A stretch of 64,000 nt of DNA from Vigna angularis (lineage: Eukaryota; Streptophyta; Magnoliopsida; Fabales; Fabaceae): assembly GCF_016808095.1 (NCBI RefSeq), contig NC_068974.1:40462590-40526589 (forward strand). Direction: 5' to 3'. Below the pieces are notes generated by a model. That model was given only the letters and a program-made list of their open reading frames with translations, had not been told where the DNA came from and searched no databases. This document shows positions 23,064 to 35,258 of the stretch, in pieces (the first letter of the stretch is position 1; every line of letters starts with the position of its first letter). Made by a program: the position numbers and the translations under genes.

Positions 23064-24867
23064 ATGAGGAGCAATCATGTGCGTTTGAACTGTGGCATTA
23101 CAATGCCTCTTATAGGATTAGGCACTTATTCCTTCCCAAATGATAGGAACACAACAGAACTTGCCGTCCATTATGCCCTTGAGGTACTAACCATATACTT
23201 TTTATATTTACATATGTGTGTGTATATATATATATAATATATGTATGTATATACTCACACATATACATACAAATATGTATATATATTTATTGTGCTTTGT
23301 TGAACCCCTTTGGCCTTTGCCTTGGGATTTTCTCTTTTTTTCAGTTCTGTCTCCTATTTCACTAAATCTGTTGCTTGCTGTTAGACAAAGGGAGAAAAAC
23401 TTGATGGTTTTTGTATTCTTCTTTTACCCTATTACTGATACAATAGACGTGTGTATATTTGTACATGTGCAGATGGGTTATAGGCATTTTGACACAGCAA
23501 AGATATATGGTTCTGAGCCAGCAGTGGGCAAGGCCTTGAATGAGGCAATCTGCGAGGGAGTAGTGGAGAGAGAAGACATTTTCTTAACGTCAAAACTGTG
23601 GGGGAGTGATCACCATGATCCTGTTTCTGCATTGAAACAAACTCTAGAGTAAGCAAATAGAATCTTTGAAGATGTGAAATTGCATGCCTCTGGCTTTACA
23701 GGGGAAATTTTCAGATACAGCAGTATCTCAAGCTTTGCCTTTTCATTATTTTTCTAAAGCATATAACCTAAAACGCATGTGGTGTATCATCATTACCAAA
23801 ATCAAAATCTCAGGAGATAACAAAAACAATAGAGTAGGGTTGTGGCAAAGAATAAATGAATACTGAATCTTGTCATGTCCTACAATATAGGAAACAACTA
23901 TGTGACAGAATCTTTTTAAATATCAGAGGCAATTACTTAATTTTGAAGCATGGGAGCAAATCTGTGTTGGAAATCTAATGTTGATTTTGTTGTTTTTGTT
24001 TAATTGATGCAAAACAGGAATCTGGGTATGGAGTATCTAGACATGTACCTAGTGCACTGGCCAGTGAAATTGAAGCCATGGGTTAACTACCCTGTACCTA
24101 ATGAAGATGACTTTGAAAAGTTGGAGCTTGAGAACACATGGGCAGGGATGGAGAAATGCCTTGAAATGGGGTTGTGCAGGTGCATTGGGGTTAGTAATTT
24201 CTCTAGCAAGAAGATTGAGTCCTTATTGGATTATGCTTCTACAACTCCAGCTGTAAATCAGGTGAGTTAGCAAAGTAAAATGCTTGAGGGGCATTTTTCT
24301 AGTATTTATCATTGTCAAGACACAGTACAATAATTAAGTATTCCAATATATTGGAACATAACATAGGTGGAAATGCATCCAATGTGGAGGCAAGAAAGGC
24401 TTAGAAAGACCTGTGGGGACCACAAGATCCATTTGAGTGCTTATTCACCACTTGGTGGACCAGGGAATGCATGGGGATCAACGGCTGTGGTTAATCACCC
24501 TATCATCACATCAATTGCTCTCAAACACAGAGCTACTCCAGCACAGGTGAAACTCAATCATCATATGTGAATTTTATAGTTAGTGGAATCAAAAGTTGTA
24601 TATGGTTAACACGTCTATTTTTCGCTTTCATTTTTGAAGGTTGCATTGAACTGGGGACTATCAAAGGGCTCAAGTGTGATTGTGAAAAGCTTCAATGAAG
24701 AAAGAATGAAGGAAAATATGGGATCGTTTGATCTGAGATTGGATGATGAAGATATGTTGGAGATTGAGAAATTAGAGGAAATGAAGATTATGAGGGGGGA
24801 GTTTCACGTAAATGAAACCACGAGTCCCTACAAAACCATTGAAGAACTTTGGGACGGTGAAATTTGA
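23064..24867 (+). CDS. AKR4-type NADPH-dependent aldo-keto reductase
   Basis: Five exons: 23064-23183, 23473-23648, 24018-24261, 24367-24546 and 24640-24867, joining in frame to 315 aa, the usual size of plant AKR4 enzymes. The start is the first ATG after the leader and gives the normal N-terminus (ITMPLIGLGTYSF). The catalytic tetrad is visible: Asp in HFDTAKIYGS, Tyr in the same motif, Lys in LTSKLW and His in LVHWP. The NADP-binding end includes VIVKSFNEERM. The C-terminus ends ELWDGEI, close to the LWDDEI end of legume chalcone reductases. Relatives in this clade include chalcone reductase, methylecgonone reductase and deoxymugineic acid synthase, so the substrate cannot be assigned from sequence. 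It is expected to be cytosolic and to reduce a carbonyl using NADPH. Confidence 0.9.
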
Positions 24868-25443
24868 AGGCAAAGACAAGGTTATGATCATTTAATCCAC
24901 AGGGGAAGAACAGAATTGAAGAAAATTTTGTTTCAACTGAAACGTTTAATGTCTTCATTTCTTAATCCTAGTGCTGATGGCTTAGAATGATCATAACAAA
25001 AGGAAAAAAGAAAGCACGTTTTTTTTACAACTAAACTTGCTTTTGCAATGAAATTTACTGTAACTATATTTCGCTTTCTTTTGCCGCAATTGTCATTTTT
25101 AAAATTTTAAAGTTTGTGACTCCAAGCCTAAGTATCGATTATTAAGTTCGTGCATGAGACACCAAAATATGAACTACATAACTGAAAAAGGAAAACTAAA
25201 TAACCCAAAGAATTTGGATCCTCGTGTGTTTAGCAAAATAGTATGATTTAGGCAAAATAATTTTCAGAGGACTAATATCTGTTGCTTTTTATCAAGGACT
25301 AAAAACAGAAAAAGGAGAAAAAAGTGAGTAACTAAACAACTTAGGTATTCATCCCAAAGAGAAGCATCCGCTATTATTATCGATCGATGTCGAAGTTGTA
25401 GACAATCAACAATGACAGCTAATGAAAACATGTCTAACCCACA

Positions 25444-25503
<60 letters not shown>

Positions 25504-25825
25504 ATTCAGATTGTCATATTCAAAATTAAAATAAATATTGTAGTGGTTGAATTGAAACAATCAACAAATAGATCTCCTAGTCTATCTGTGAATCAGCATA
25601 TAATTACTAGCTCCAAGTTAGTTCAAATTTGTCAAATAAAGCAAAATTAGTTCTGACCAAAGTCTGGCCAGAATTTGGCTTGACTCGCAAGCTGAAAAGG
25701 AAAATAAATATAATGACTCGGCAAGACAAAGTGGAAAAATTGCTACTTTATGGATTTAAATTGAAAGTTTAAAATCTAAAATCACTAGTTAGTAAAGGCA
25801 AACGTAAAGAAAATTCTGGGTAGAT
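24868..25825. other. Convergent intergenic region
   Basis: 3' flanks of the aldo-keto reductase (+) and AAPT1 (-), with one (AT)n tract. No other gene seen. Confidence 0.6.
25447..25499. repeat. (AT)n microsatellite
   Basis: AT dinucleotide tract of about 53 bases. Confidence 0.95.
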
Positions 25826-28526
25826 TCAAGCTTCCTTCCTAGTTATCCTGCAAGTGAACAAAAGGTAAGAGTTAGTCTCAGGCCATTGTTCTTGAGAAGA
25901 ATTGGGGTATTGATAAAAGCAAGGATCGATCTAAAACAATTTTTCTTTTATATGAATTAACAATAAATCAGACTTCATAAAATGGAAATGATTTAAAGGG
26001 AGCAACAAATGCCAAATTCTACATGCATACTAACATAATGATTGGTAATTTTACCTGAAACAATATATTCCCAGGGCATTGGTAATTTCATGGATGACTG
26101 ATGTGGCAAAATGCAAGTAAAGTGCCACTGTGTTCATAGAAACAGAATAATCCTTGAGTAAAACAAAATAGAGTCATAGGGCTAGTATAAAGAAATTATG
26201 TATTTACTCAACCTCAAATGTTAGCCTAAACAAAATTTAACTCAAGTACAGCACAGCAATGCCGATGTATCAATTTTTCATGATCGTAATACTTTGTTAA
26301 TACTTAATAGTAATTCTTAGTAAGATGAGCTTCTTTATGTTACAAGAAAAACAATACAAGCCATAAATAATCATAAATAAACATTTGATACAAAAAGCAT
26401 AATAGTCAAACAATAGTGTATGCTACATATTTGTGGTGTCAACTCTTTTTGATAATTTCAAAATGTATTTTTGCATTGTATCTGAGGATTTTGGTGAAAT
26501 TATTTTTTTAGAAATAATTTTTATCGTTAATATTGTATAAAATAAATAAAATATGTTCAAAGACAACCAAAGTAGTTAGGTTATGATAAAGTCTACTTAG
26601 CCAATTTATGGTGGTCTTCTATGTTCAGGTTATTGAGCCTTTGTGTTTCCTTGAGGAGACGATGTTTATCCTTTTTTCTACTGTACCTGTTTCTTTCTCT
26701 TTTTAAAGAATATTTTTCTTTAGAAAGTAATTATTGAACACTCACATGCTAATCTATACCTAGAAAGAGAAACAGAGAGAAGTGAAGAGATAGATAGATG
26801 ACATGAAAAAAGAGAGAAATAACGAGTTTCTTGTGAGTTGTATAGGCACAACTACTTAGATGTCAATATATGACTACTAATTAACAGTCCTAACGCCTAA
26901 TAAAAATGAGAATTGTCAATATATAACTACCCATTAACTTTCCCAACTACTAAGAAAAATGAGAAGGCAGTTGTACCTGAAAATGCACAGTAACCAAGAA
27001 GAACTAGTCTCTCATCTAATAAAGGAACCCTTCAAAGATATACATATAAATGAGTTTTAGAATAAGAAGCAAACGAACATGAAAAGCATCAACTAACGAA
27101 AGTTAGAATGAAAAATCAGTTCATACCCGTCATTCAGCCTTGATGCAAGAACATTAGCAATGGCCAATGGGAGATACACGAGGGACTGAACAAAAAAAAT
27201 AATGCTTATACCAATTATCTTAGTGCAATAAAAACAATAACAATCAATCACTGAAAAGGAATCATCTAAGTGTTTTCTGCCATGTTTTTTGTCTTTAAAC
27301 AACAATAATATTTATCTTTAAACAACAATATTAATGTTGTTATACCACTAAATACATGCTCGATAATCTGAAAAATTATTATATGAAAATTCAATCCAGA
27401 AATTTTCCTCCAAAAAATGCGTGAGTTAAAAACTTTTATCGTATGAAGGATTCTTATTCGAATTTTATTCTTAAATGCTTCAAAGAAAATATCACTGACA
27501 TGTTTGATGTTGAAGTTTTCCGGTTATCAACGGATTGGGTTTTCTACAGCCGTTGAGCTTCAGCTTAATTGGTTAAGTTAATAGATCAAGATTAATGACT
27601 GAGTAACAAATTTGAAACTTGAAAAATAAAGATTTTCATTGAATAAGAGGGCATTGTTATGAATTGATATTTGACGTGTAGAAACTAAAATTACTCTAAT
27701 GCCACAAGTAAAATATCATTCCAATTATTAGAAAAGGTTTTGGAGGCAAGCAATGACTGTTTCCCTTCCTTTAAGACCCTCAAGATGATCATCAACAAAT
27801 CCCACTAATTTGAACATTATAAACATTTACATACTACTATTGAAGAGTGTATGTGAAAAAAAAAAAACTCCGAACATATCCCTAGCCATCACGCATACTA
27901 AACATTCTATCATTAAAGCAAACACCATTAACACGCATATGTTACCCCCAGGGATACCTCCATGTTAATTTATTACAACTCTTGTTTTCAAGTCAAGATT
28001 GAAATACCAAGGTTTTTCTTCGAAGAGAAAAATTATACACTGAATACTGAAAAAGAGTACAGAGGGGTTGCTGCAAAGGTGTTTTGCGTCCACAAAGGAG
28101 GCATATATAGGCTAATGTTAATCATTCAATGATACAACTTCCCAATAATCCAGACTCTATTGGAACAATAATGCTCTTAACCTAAAGGATATCAAGAATC
28201 TTAAGAGATTGAGACTCGTACTATCTGAGTTTTATAGCTATAGTAAAAAATATATGAAAGTGAAGTTTACTGAAAGAGTTGGCAACTTTTGAACCGTATC
28301 ATCATCGTGTTTTCATAGTTTTATAATGAGGATAACAATAAAGTCAAGCATCTTAATAAAGTAATTCAGTATGGAACATTTACGCAAAAACATACCATGC
28401 ACATGCCAGTTTTTAGACCCTTAGGTTCGTCACATAAATGAGCCAAAATCATCCTCCCCTGTAAAATTAAGCTTCCTTCATAAAGACCAACAATACATGG
28501 AGTTGTATATAAAAGGAAGCTAGCAG

Positions 28527-28565
<39 letters not shown>

Positions 28566-31500
28566 GTTCTAAAACAGACTGCAAGAAGATGAACTTGTGC
28601 TTATTACTAAGAATATATTTTTTTCAAATTCATGATTTGTGTTGCAAATAGGGTTTGGGATAAAATATCCTAATATCTCTTAGTAATTAGTAAGCATATC
28701 GCTAGAATCTACACATTCATTTCAGGACATTTTATTTCCTTTTTTAAGAGAATGTGATTGTTATTAGAAAACATATCCCTAGAATCTACACATTCATTTC
28801 AGCACATTTTATTTCCTTTTTTAAGAGAATGTGATTGTTATAGGAGCTAAGAATGTCATTATTATGATTGTAACTAATAAAATATTTCTTTTATCATTCC
28901 GTTATTCAGGTTGGTATCAAAGTTCCTGGCCATGAGGGCTCTACTTCCACCATTGCCACCACCCGCCACCGCCACCCTTGAAAACTGGTGAGACAGAAAG
29001 TATTTGTTTTTCTCAACAGTTGAGGTGATATTTACTCCTGTGGGCCATAATGATCTTCCAAATGTGGTGGGTTCCTATTGGTTTGATGGATGAAATTATT
29101 TGTAGTGGAGTCAATACATTCTGAGGATTCTAGAAGGAGGGTAAGGATTAGATCACCTCCATGGCGGAGAATCATGGTCAAATGAACCTAATTTTGTGGT
29201 TTGCGATAATGAAAATTCACTAGTGGATAAGAGAAAATTATATGTTTTATAGCTCCGCTAAGAAGTTTATGATGACCTAAATAACACCTGTTCTTTGAAA
29301 AATGATTTTGTTGCTGGCTATGACATTGAAAGTAGGGTGCTCAATAACAAACCGAGTTCTCTCTCTATATTGTAACATATATCGGAATGTATTATAATGA
29401 TATTTCAAATGTGGTGGGTCCCTACTGGGTAGACGGTCAAAATTATTTGCAGTGGAGTCAAGTATATTTGGAAGAGTATATTATAATGACCTTCCAGACA
29501 GGGCATAAAAAAACCTGAATGCCGCTATAAAAATTGAAAAGAAAACAAGAAAAGGCAACGACTTTTCAAATTTAAACACAATTGCCATACCACAAGGTAT
29601 CCAAAAGTAAGTCCTGTCCCAATAACAACTAAATGTGGATATCTACCCATGATGTCCGATGGTGACAAATAATCCCTGCACCAAAAATCACCCAAGTGCT
29701 TATAAGAAGTAAAGAATAATGGAAATAATGTGCATATCGTTTAAACAAACTGAGTAAAAATTTTACGCATCTTGAGTTGAGTTTATACCACATAAGAACT
29801 CCTCCCACAAGTACAATAAATGGGTAAAGCTGCTCAAGAACAAATACATTAATAAAGCATCCAGATTTATAAGAATATCATAATATGTAAAAAATATATT
29901 ACCATTGCCAGTGCAAGTGGCATGCTTCCATTCCTTGCCTTCACAACCTTATAAACATTGGTAACACTGCATGTAACAATAAAATAATGTTGACTACCAA
30001 ATAAGCTAAGTAAAACAGCCTACAGAAATACAAGGATCATTCTGTACTTAACCTAATATCACATACGCAGATATCTGTAGGCTAACTATTATCAGATTCT
30101 GGATGATTTAAGGTATTGAATTCTGCATACTCTAAAATAACACCAAATGAACATAACAGGAAAGAAGAATGTCATAATACTACACGTCTTGAGATTATAG
30201 GGTTTAAGGAAGTAAAAAACGAATAGACTCTAAATAATAGTATAATAGATTAATATTGTGACACAAAGCACTTCGCCCTATTTCTATAAATGGTATTTAA
30301 GTTGCTTTAAAGCCTCATCTCTGCTCAGAAGATCTTGTGCAACCACTTCCATTAATGTTTGAACATACTTGTGCAACAATATAGGAAGTTATTTTCTATA
30401 TTCAAACAACCTTGATCTCAGTTTCACTCAATCATCAATGCCGAAAATAACTAGTAACAAAATAACAACCAAATGGTATATAGTTCAACATAAATGAAAA
30501 TGTGATATAAGAGTTGGAAACATTGAACAAATTTTGAGCCAAGGAGAAGGGGGTATTGCACATGCTAAAGATTTTTGAACATTAATAATTTTAGCTATAC
30601 ATACTTGCATGTAACCGTCGGTGTAACACCAAAAGCTATCATTAAAAACAAAACAGCTTTGAATGTTGGAATTCCTGAAATGCAGAAAAGAAAAATAAAA
30701 ATCAAGTTACTTATCCAAAACAACGATTATAAATACACCAACAATCTTTATTACAATGAACTATACAGGACAAGCAAATGGAACCCACTTTATGTTATTT
30801 GAACCAAACAACCTTAACTTCATTTTTGTTAGACAAGTATGCAAAAATGAATAGATATGATTGTGTTTGGCTAGCTTCTTGTGTCATTTTCACTTTACAT
30901 GCTTGTATTAATAAAGAAAGTCCACTTTAAGTTCAATTTGTTTCTTGTTTCTAAGAATTTGTAGAGGAGATGGGGAAACAAGATTTTGTTTTCACCATTT
31001 CCTTAGCAATTCCCTGAAAGTAGAAAACAAAGTGAAAACAAGTAACTAATTTTTTCGTAGTAATAAAAACATATCAACTGAATATGAAAACTAAAAAACA
31101 GAGATGCACCCAATGTAATTGATTTGTGATACACGGATATCTGATAAGAAGAGCTAAACTGCTCTAAAATACATAAAATCTATAGTTAAAAAACTGAAAG
31201 GTAACATGAATATTTCCCCCCTTTCCATAGGTAAGAAGAGAAGAAGAGTGCATTTATATGACCTAAATATGCCATCAACTAAATTATGACACTACAAGTG
31301 TCATCATCTCACTTTAAGAAATTAAAACTATAAACTAAATATTATTTTTAATAGTCTACGACCATCCTATAAAATCTTTGAACCATTTTATTTTTCTTCT
31401 TTGAAGTGTCCCTAGACTCATTATAGATGCATATTCAATATGATGATACATTTATTTTGAAAATAATAAGATACAATATGCAACATACATATTTAAAAAT

Positions 31501-34500
31501 GTATAGGAATTCTTCAATCATAATAAATATGTAATTGCAATTGTGTGGATCCAAAGTAAAATCACAGTACTTAATCTGAACAAAAAATTATAAATTCATC
31601 GTGCGAGCATACATGTTTCATAGATTGCATACTTAATTGATAAGTATCCAAGAATAGAGGACATAGATATGGATAAGTGTCGAATACATATACATGATGC
31701 AAAGTAAAGTATCAGTGCATCATATCTGTCAATATATTCACCATATGATCTTAGTTCATAAATATAACTACTCAAGAAAAAGAAAGATGCCCAAAAGAGT
31801 TAATGCGAAATGAAGACTTCAACTAAAAGGCTGAAACTAAATGTGGCAAATTTAAAGAGTCCAGTTAGGCGAATGCAAATGATTTATGCACTCAGGAAAA
31901 TATGTTCTTTACGGGTATTTACCCAAATCCGAGCTCATATAACACAAGCAAGCATCTGAGCTGACAAAGACATCTTGCCATATGGTAAAGATGAACATGC
32001 AGAATTAAAAGTTTGATTGAAAATGAGGCCACATTGCAGTAAATCTAAAATTGTTTCATGTAAAAGTCAATCAAATGTACAAACAGTTTTGTCCAAATTC
32101 CAAAAATTACATTTTATATGTTATGTATGAAACCTGGAAAAAGGTATAACAACTACAACAAATAGCAATATAGACTATATAATGAAGGACGTCTTACCCT
32201 CGAGATAAGGAAGCCAACTTAAAAATGGCAAAGAATTTCCAAATGGCTGAGCCCACCACTCAGCACCTATATAATAAAATAATAAATAATAATAAAAACA
32301 ACAGCAAACACAGGATTCTTATCAAATTTAGTAGTTGTGTGTATAAACATAACAAAAGTCCATACCCACGATAGCAGTGAAAAAGTGACAGATGTATATT
32401 ATCATCAGACCCTCTGTAGGCCCATTTATAACAGGCAGTATAAGTGTGTTGGTGAAATAGCTGCATCCAAAACAACATTTAGAAGAAATCAATATTCCTA
32501 GGCGTCTAATAGCATATGTAAATATGGTATTAAAATATAGAGTTAAATATATTTTTAGTTCCAGCGAAATTGAATTTTGTTCCTGTCTAAAACTTCGTAC
32601 CACTTTCAATTTCAACCTCATACTTTACTAATCAGTGGATAAAGTCTTCGTCAACCAACAATGTTAAATATTTGGAGATGTGGTAAACAGCATTGCACAA
32701 TGGATTAAACTTGTAGTTCCACGTGGCTGTTTTAGTGTTGACATAGTGCCCCCTCATAGCTTAGAGATAGTAGACCTAGAGATGGGGATTAGGATGGAAG
32801 GCAGTGGATAAGTGATGAGGCTGGTGGGGGTTACAGTGGCAGGCTTGGAGTTGATGAGCTTGGTGATGGTGGACCCAGAGGTGGTGGTTATGGAGGCACC
32901 CAAAATGCTAACGCATGTCAACACTAAAACAGCCACATGGACCTACAACTTTAATCCACTGTGCAACATCATTTACCACGTCAATAAATGTTCAACATCC
33001 TTGGCTGACAGAGACTTCATCCATTCATTAATAAAGTATGGAAATGAAAGTTATATAAAGTTCAGGATAAGAACGAAATTCAATTTTGCATGAAATTTCA
33101 AGGACTAAAAACATAATAAACCTTAAAATATATAATCACACCAAAATTCTATATTTGTGATTTTACACAAGGGAAGATGCCAGCTTAAGAATAAGAAACA
33201 TTTTATTACAATACAAGAATACAAACAGGACATTGCAAAATTTAGCAATAACATATCATCCATATATTAATTGAACATGATAACTTACTGCTCCCAGGTT
33301 GCACCATAAAATGTAATTGCAGATATTAACCACCACCAGAAAGTACTTCTTCCACACATGGCTGTGCTCCCAAAAGCCAATGATTCAAACTGAAAACAAG
33401 TTGTCATATATGACAGCCTTTAATCTCTTCCAATCACTTAGAAATAATAGCCAAAGTTAAAAGAGGCATACCGTACAAGCAAGTGCATCACACCCTGCAA
33501 ATAAAGTTGAAAATTTCTTCATTAATAACAAAAAGGTAAGCATAATAAAAAACAATCAAGTAAAAAACACGAGCAAGAAAATCACCATGATCAAAGAGCT
33601 CCCCCAATGGGCTTGAGGAATTTGTTCGTCTAGCTTGCTTCCCATCAACAGCATCAAATGTCTAGAGCAGCCAGATACACAAACATATAAGAAAACAATA
33701 AATTAAGTATCAAATAATGGAAACTTGGTCATGTAGTAAAAATCTTCCACAGATAAACCATATGAATATTGCTTAGCTGTCGTGACATAAACTGATCATG
33801 GAACAACTACACATAGTAAGATATATATAATAAGAAAGGCAATGTGGAAAACATTAAAAACAAAGAGTTCCAATGTTGATTGCCTTTTTGGGAAATTTAA
33901 CTGCAATATGAAACAGAAAGTCAGATGTAAACATCCAAGGATAAATTTTTTAAATAATATCACAATCATAATATAAGATGCTTCAATTCAGCCATTAGAG
34001 CACTAGGTTCATACATCATTTAGACTCGTGCAAACAACACCATTATAATCAAGATTCAAGAAACTAGCAGAGGACAAATATTATGCACATCAAATGAGAT
34101 CACAATTCAAGGCAACTGATTACCACATAAGTAAAATTTATCTCGCTTGGTTGCCATCAAGGCAGCAAAACAGGGCTACCCAAAATAAAGATTGAAACCA
34201 AAGTCAAAGAGAGTGAGAACTTGGCAAGTACTGCACCACAAGTATTTTATCCTACCTGGTATAAAAACAGAAGTAGTCCATGGGCAAAATGAACCCATCT
34301 TGGAGGAGCTGAGTCCAAATGTGGAGAGTATATCTGAAAAATAAATAAATAAATTTATATACAATGTATCTAGGAATTCACTGTTTCAATACAACCGCTA
34401 TATCAAAATTGCCTACCTTGACCATGTAAAGAACAGTTCCACAAAAGAAAGTATCAATAATGCATAAAAGTAACCAACAATCTTAAATATGCTTAATATG

Positions 34501-35258
34501 ACTTTAATTTTGGAAGTAGGAAGAACAATGGACTCAAGTTCCACTTACATAACCAAGCAATGCAGACACTAATAAGAACATGAATCCCATAAGAGTTATC
34601 TGCAATCAAGAAATTTATAGATTTATTAGCACCAATTTAAATGCTTAAGAGAACCAACAGGTGACGCTACTATAAGAAAGGAGGCAAAGGTGTACCATGT
34701 TTGGGCTGCGAAGATTTGAAGAATGCCAATATATCATGATAAATAAAACAAAAAGGTATGAGTCAGAATATTCAAAAGTCAAAAGCTAAAATTAAAATAG
34801 CTACCTTTTTGCCAAAGAGTAAATGATATTCTTATCAATAACAGTGCATATGTACTATAGCCAGAAATTTCAAACATATATTTCAATCAGGAGGTGAACT
34901 GACTATGATATTATCCAGCTACAGTAACCCTAAAAAACTATTATTATAATAAATATTTATAAGAAAAGTTCCATTACTTTAATAAAAACACTCAATCTGC
35001 TCAAATGAAGTTCATAATCTGATTTATCCTTCTTGAATTAAAGAGATGTTTATATATAAACAGATAAACAAGTCAACATAAAACAATAACTTTGTTTCAT
35101 TCAAATGATAAGAGTACTCACGGCATCCATAGGGGGAAAAAATTAACAAAGCGTGTCCAAAAGGGTTGCAGTACATATTTGGCCACGTAGGAATGATCTA
35201 CTCCACTATACTTATATTTGTGCAAAGCTGCGACACCGTGAGACCCAATATAACCCAT
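25826..35258 (-). CDS. AAPT1: Aminoalcoholphosphotransferase (choline/ethanolaminephosphotransferase)
   Basis: Catalyses the last step of the CDP-choline and CDP-ethanolamine routes to phosphatidylcholine and phosphatidylethanolamine in ER/Golgi membranes. Eighteen coding exons on the minus strand, 5' to 3': 35258-35122, 34705-34696, 34599-34549, 34333-34256, 33661-33586, 33494-33472, 33389-33289, 32460-32366, 32266-32198, 30674-30605, 29966-29903, 29829-29789, 29675-29591, 28458-28396, 27185-27127, 27029-26977, 26127-26055, 25847-25826. They join in frame to 389 aa, the length I recall for Arabidopsis AAPT1. The N-terminus ([19 protein letters not shown]) and C-terminus (ITRKEA) match the family. 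The CDP-alcohol phosphotransferase motif DG-x2-AR-x8-G-x3-D-x3-D is complete across exons 5-6 (DGKQARR ... GELFDHGCD). Several hydrophobic segments fit a multi-pass membrane enzyme. Odd features are a 10-nt second exon, a 23-nt sixth exon and a 22-nt last exon. Introns carry a MITE and retrotransposon debris. Confidence 0.93.
28529..28561. repeat. (AT)n microsatellite in an AAPT1 intron
   Basis: AT tract of about 33 bases. Confidence 0.9.
28693..28842. repeat. Tandem duplication of about 72 bp
   Basis: Two copies (28693-28765 and 28771-28842) of a sequence containing CTAGAATCTACACATTCATT, about 78 bases apart, differing at only a few positions. They lie just upstream of a decayed retrotransposon and may be part of its degraded LTR. 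Confidence 0.75.
28843..29500 (+). mobile_element. Decayed Ty1/copia fragment (LTR end, primer site, gag pieces)
   Basis: TTGGTATCAAAGTT near 28911 resembles the copia primer-binding site (complement of initiator tRNA-Met). Pieces of gag follow that parallel the intact element at 58 kb. A DG-NYL-WSQ segment near 29084-29122 has stop codons in place of two residues. A YMF-SSA-like segment lies near 29240-29265, and a [12 protein letters not shown] segment near 29320-29345. A second copy of the DG-NYL-WSQ segment occurs near 29430-29463, so the fragment is itself rearranged. It lies in the AAPT1 intron between 29590 and 28459, antisense to the host gene, and cannot be active. Confidence 0.7.
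32539..33122. mobile_element. Fold-back MITE, Mutator type, with 9-bp target duplication
   Basis: A 584-bp element flanked by the direct repeat TTAAAATAT (32530-32538 and 33123-33131). The ends are inverted: left AGAGTTAAATATATTTTTAG, right complement GGTTTATTATGTTTTTAG. The inverted arms extend about 200 bases inward; both include a matching GGCTGTTTTAGTGTTGACAT block. A central spacer of about 150 bases is GTGG-rich. A 9-bp target duplication is typical of the Mutator superfamily, and no transposase is encoded. It lies in the AAPT1 intron between the exons at 33289-33389 and 32366-32460. Open frames inside it are not genes. Confidence 0.85.
34696..34705 (-). other. AAPT1: 10-nt coding microexon of AAPT1
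   Basis: CCCAAACATG on the minus strand, preceded by CGCAG and followed by GTACA. It joins the end of exon 1 (ATGCC) and the start of exon 3 (ATAACTC) to read Met-Pro-Pro-Asn-Met-Ile-Thr, matching the conserved AAPT sequence. Skipping it would shift the frame. Confidence 0.85.

Noticed and set aside
32754..33093. Overlapping frames in both strands near 32.8-33.1 kb
   Set aside because: They lie inside the fold-back MITE and arise from its repeat-rich spacer.
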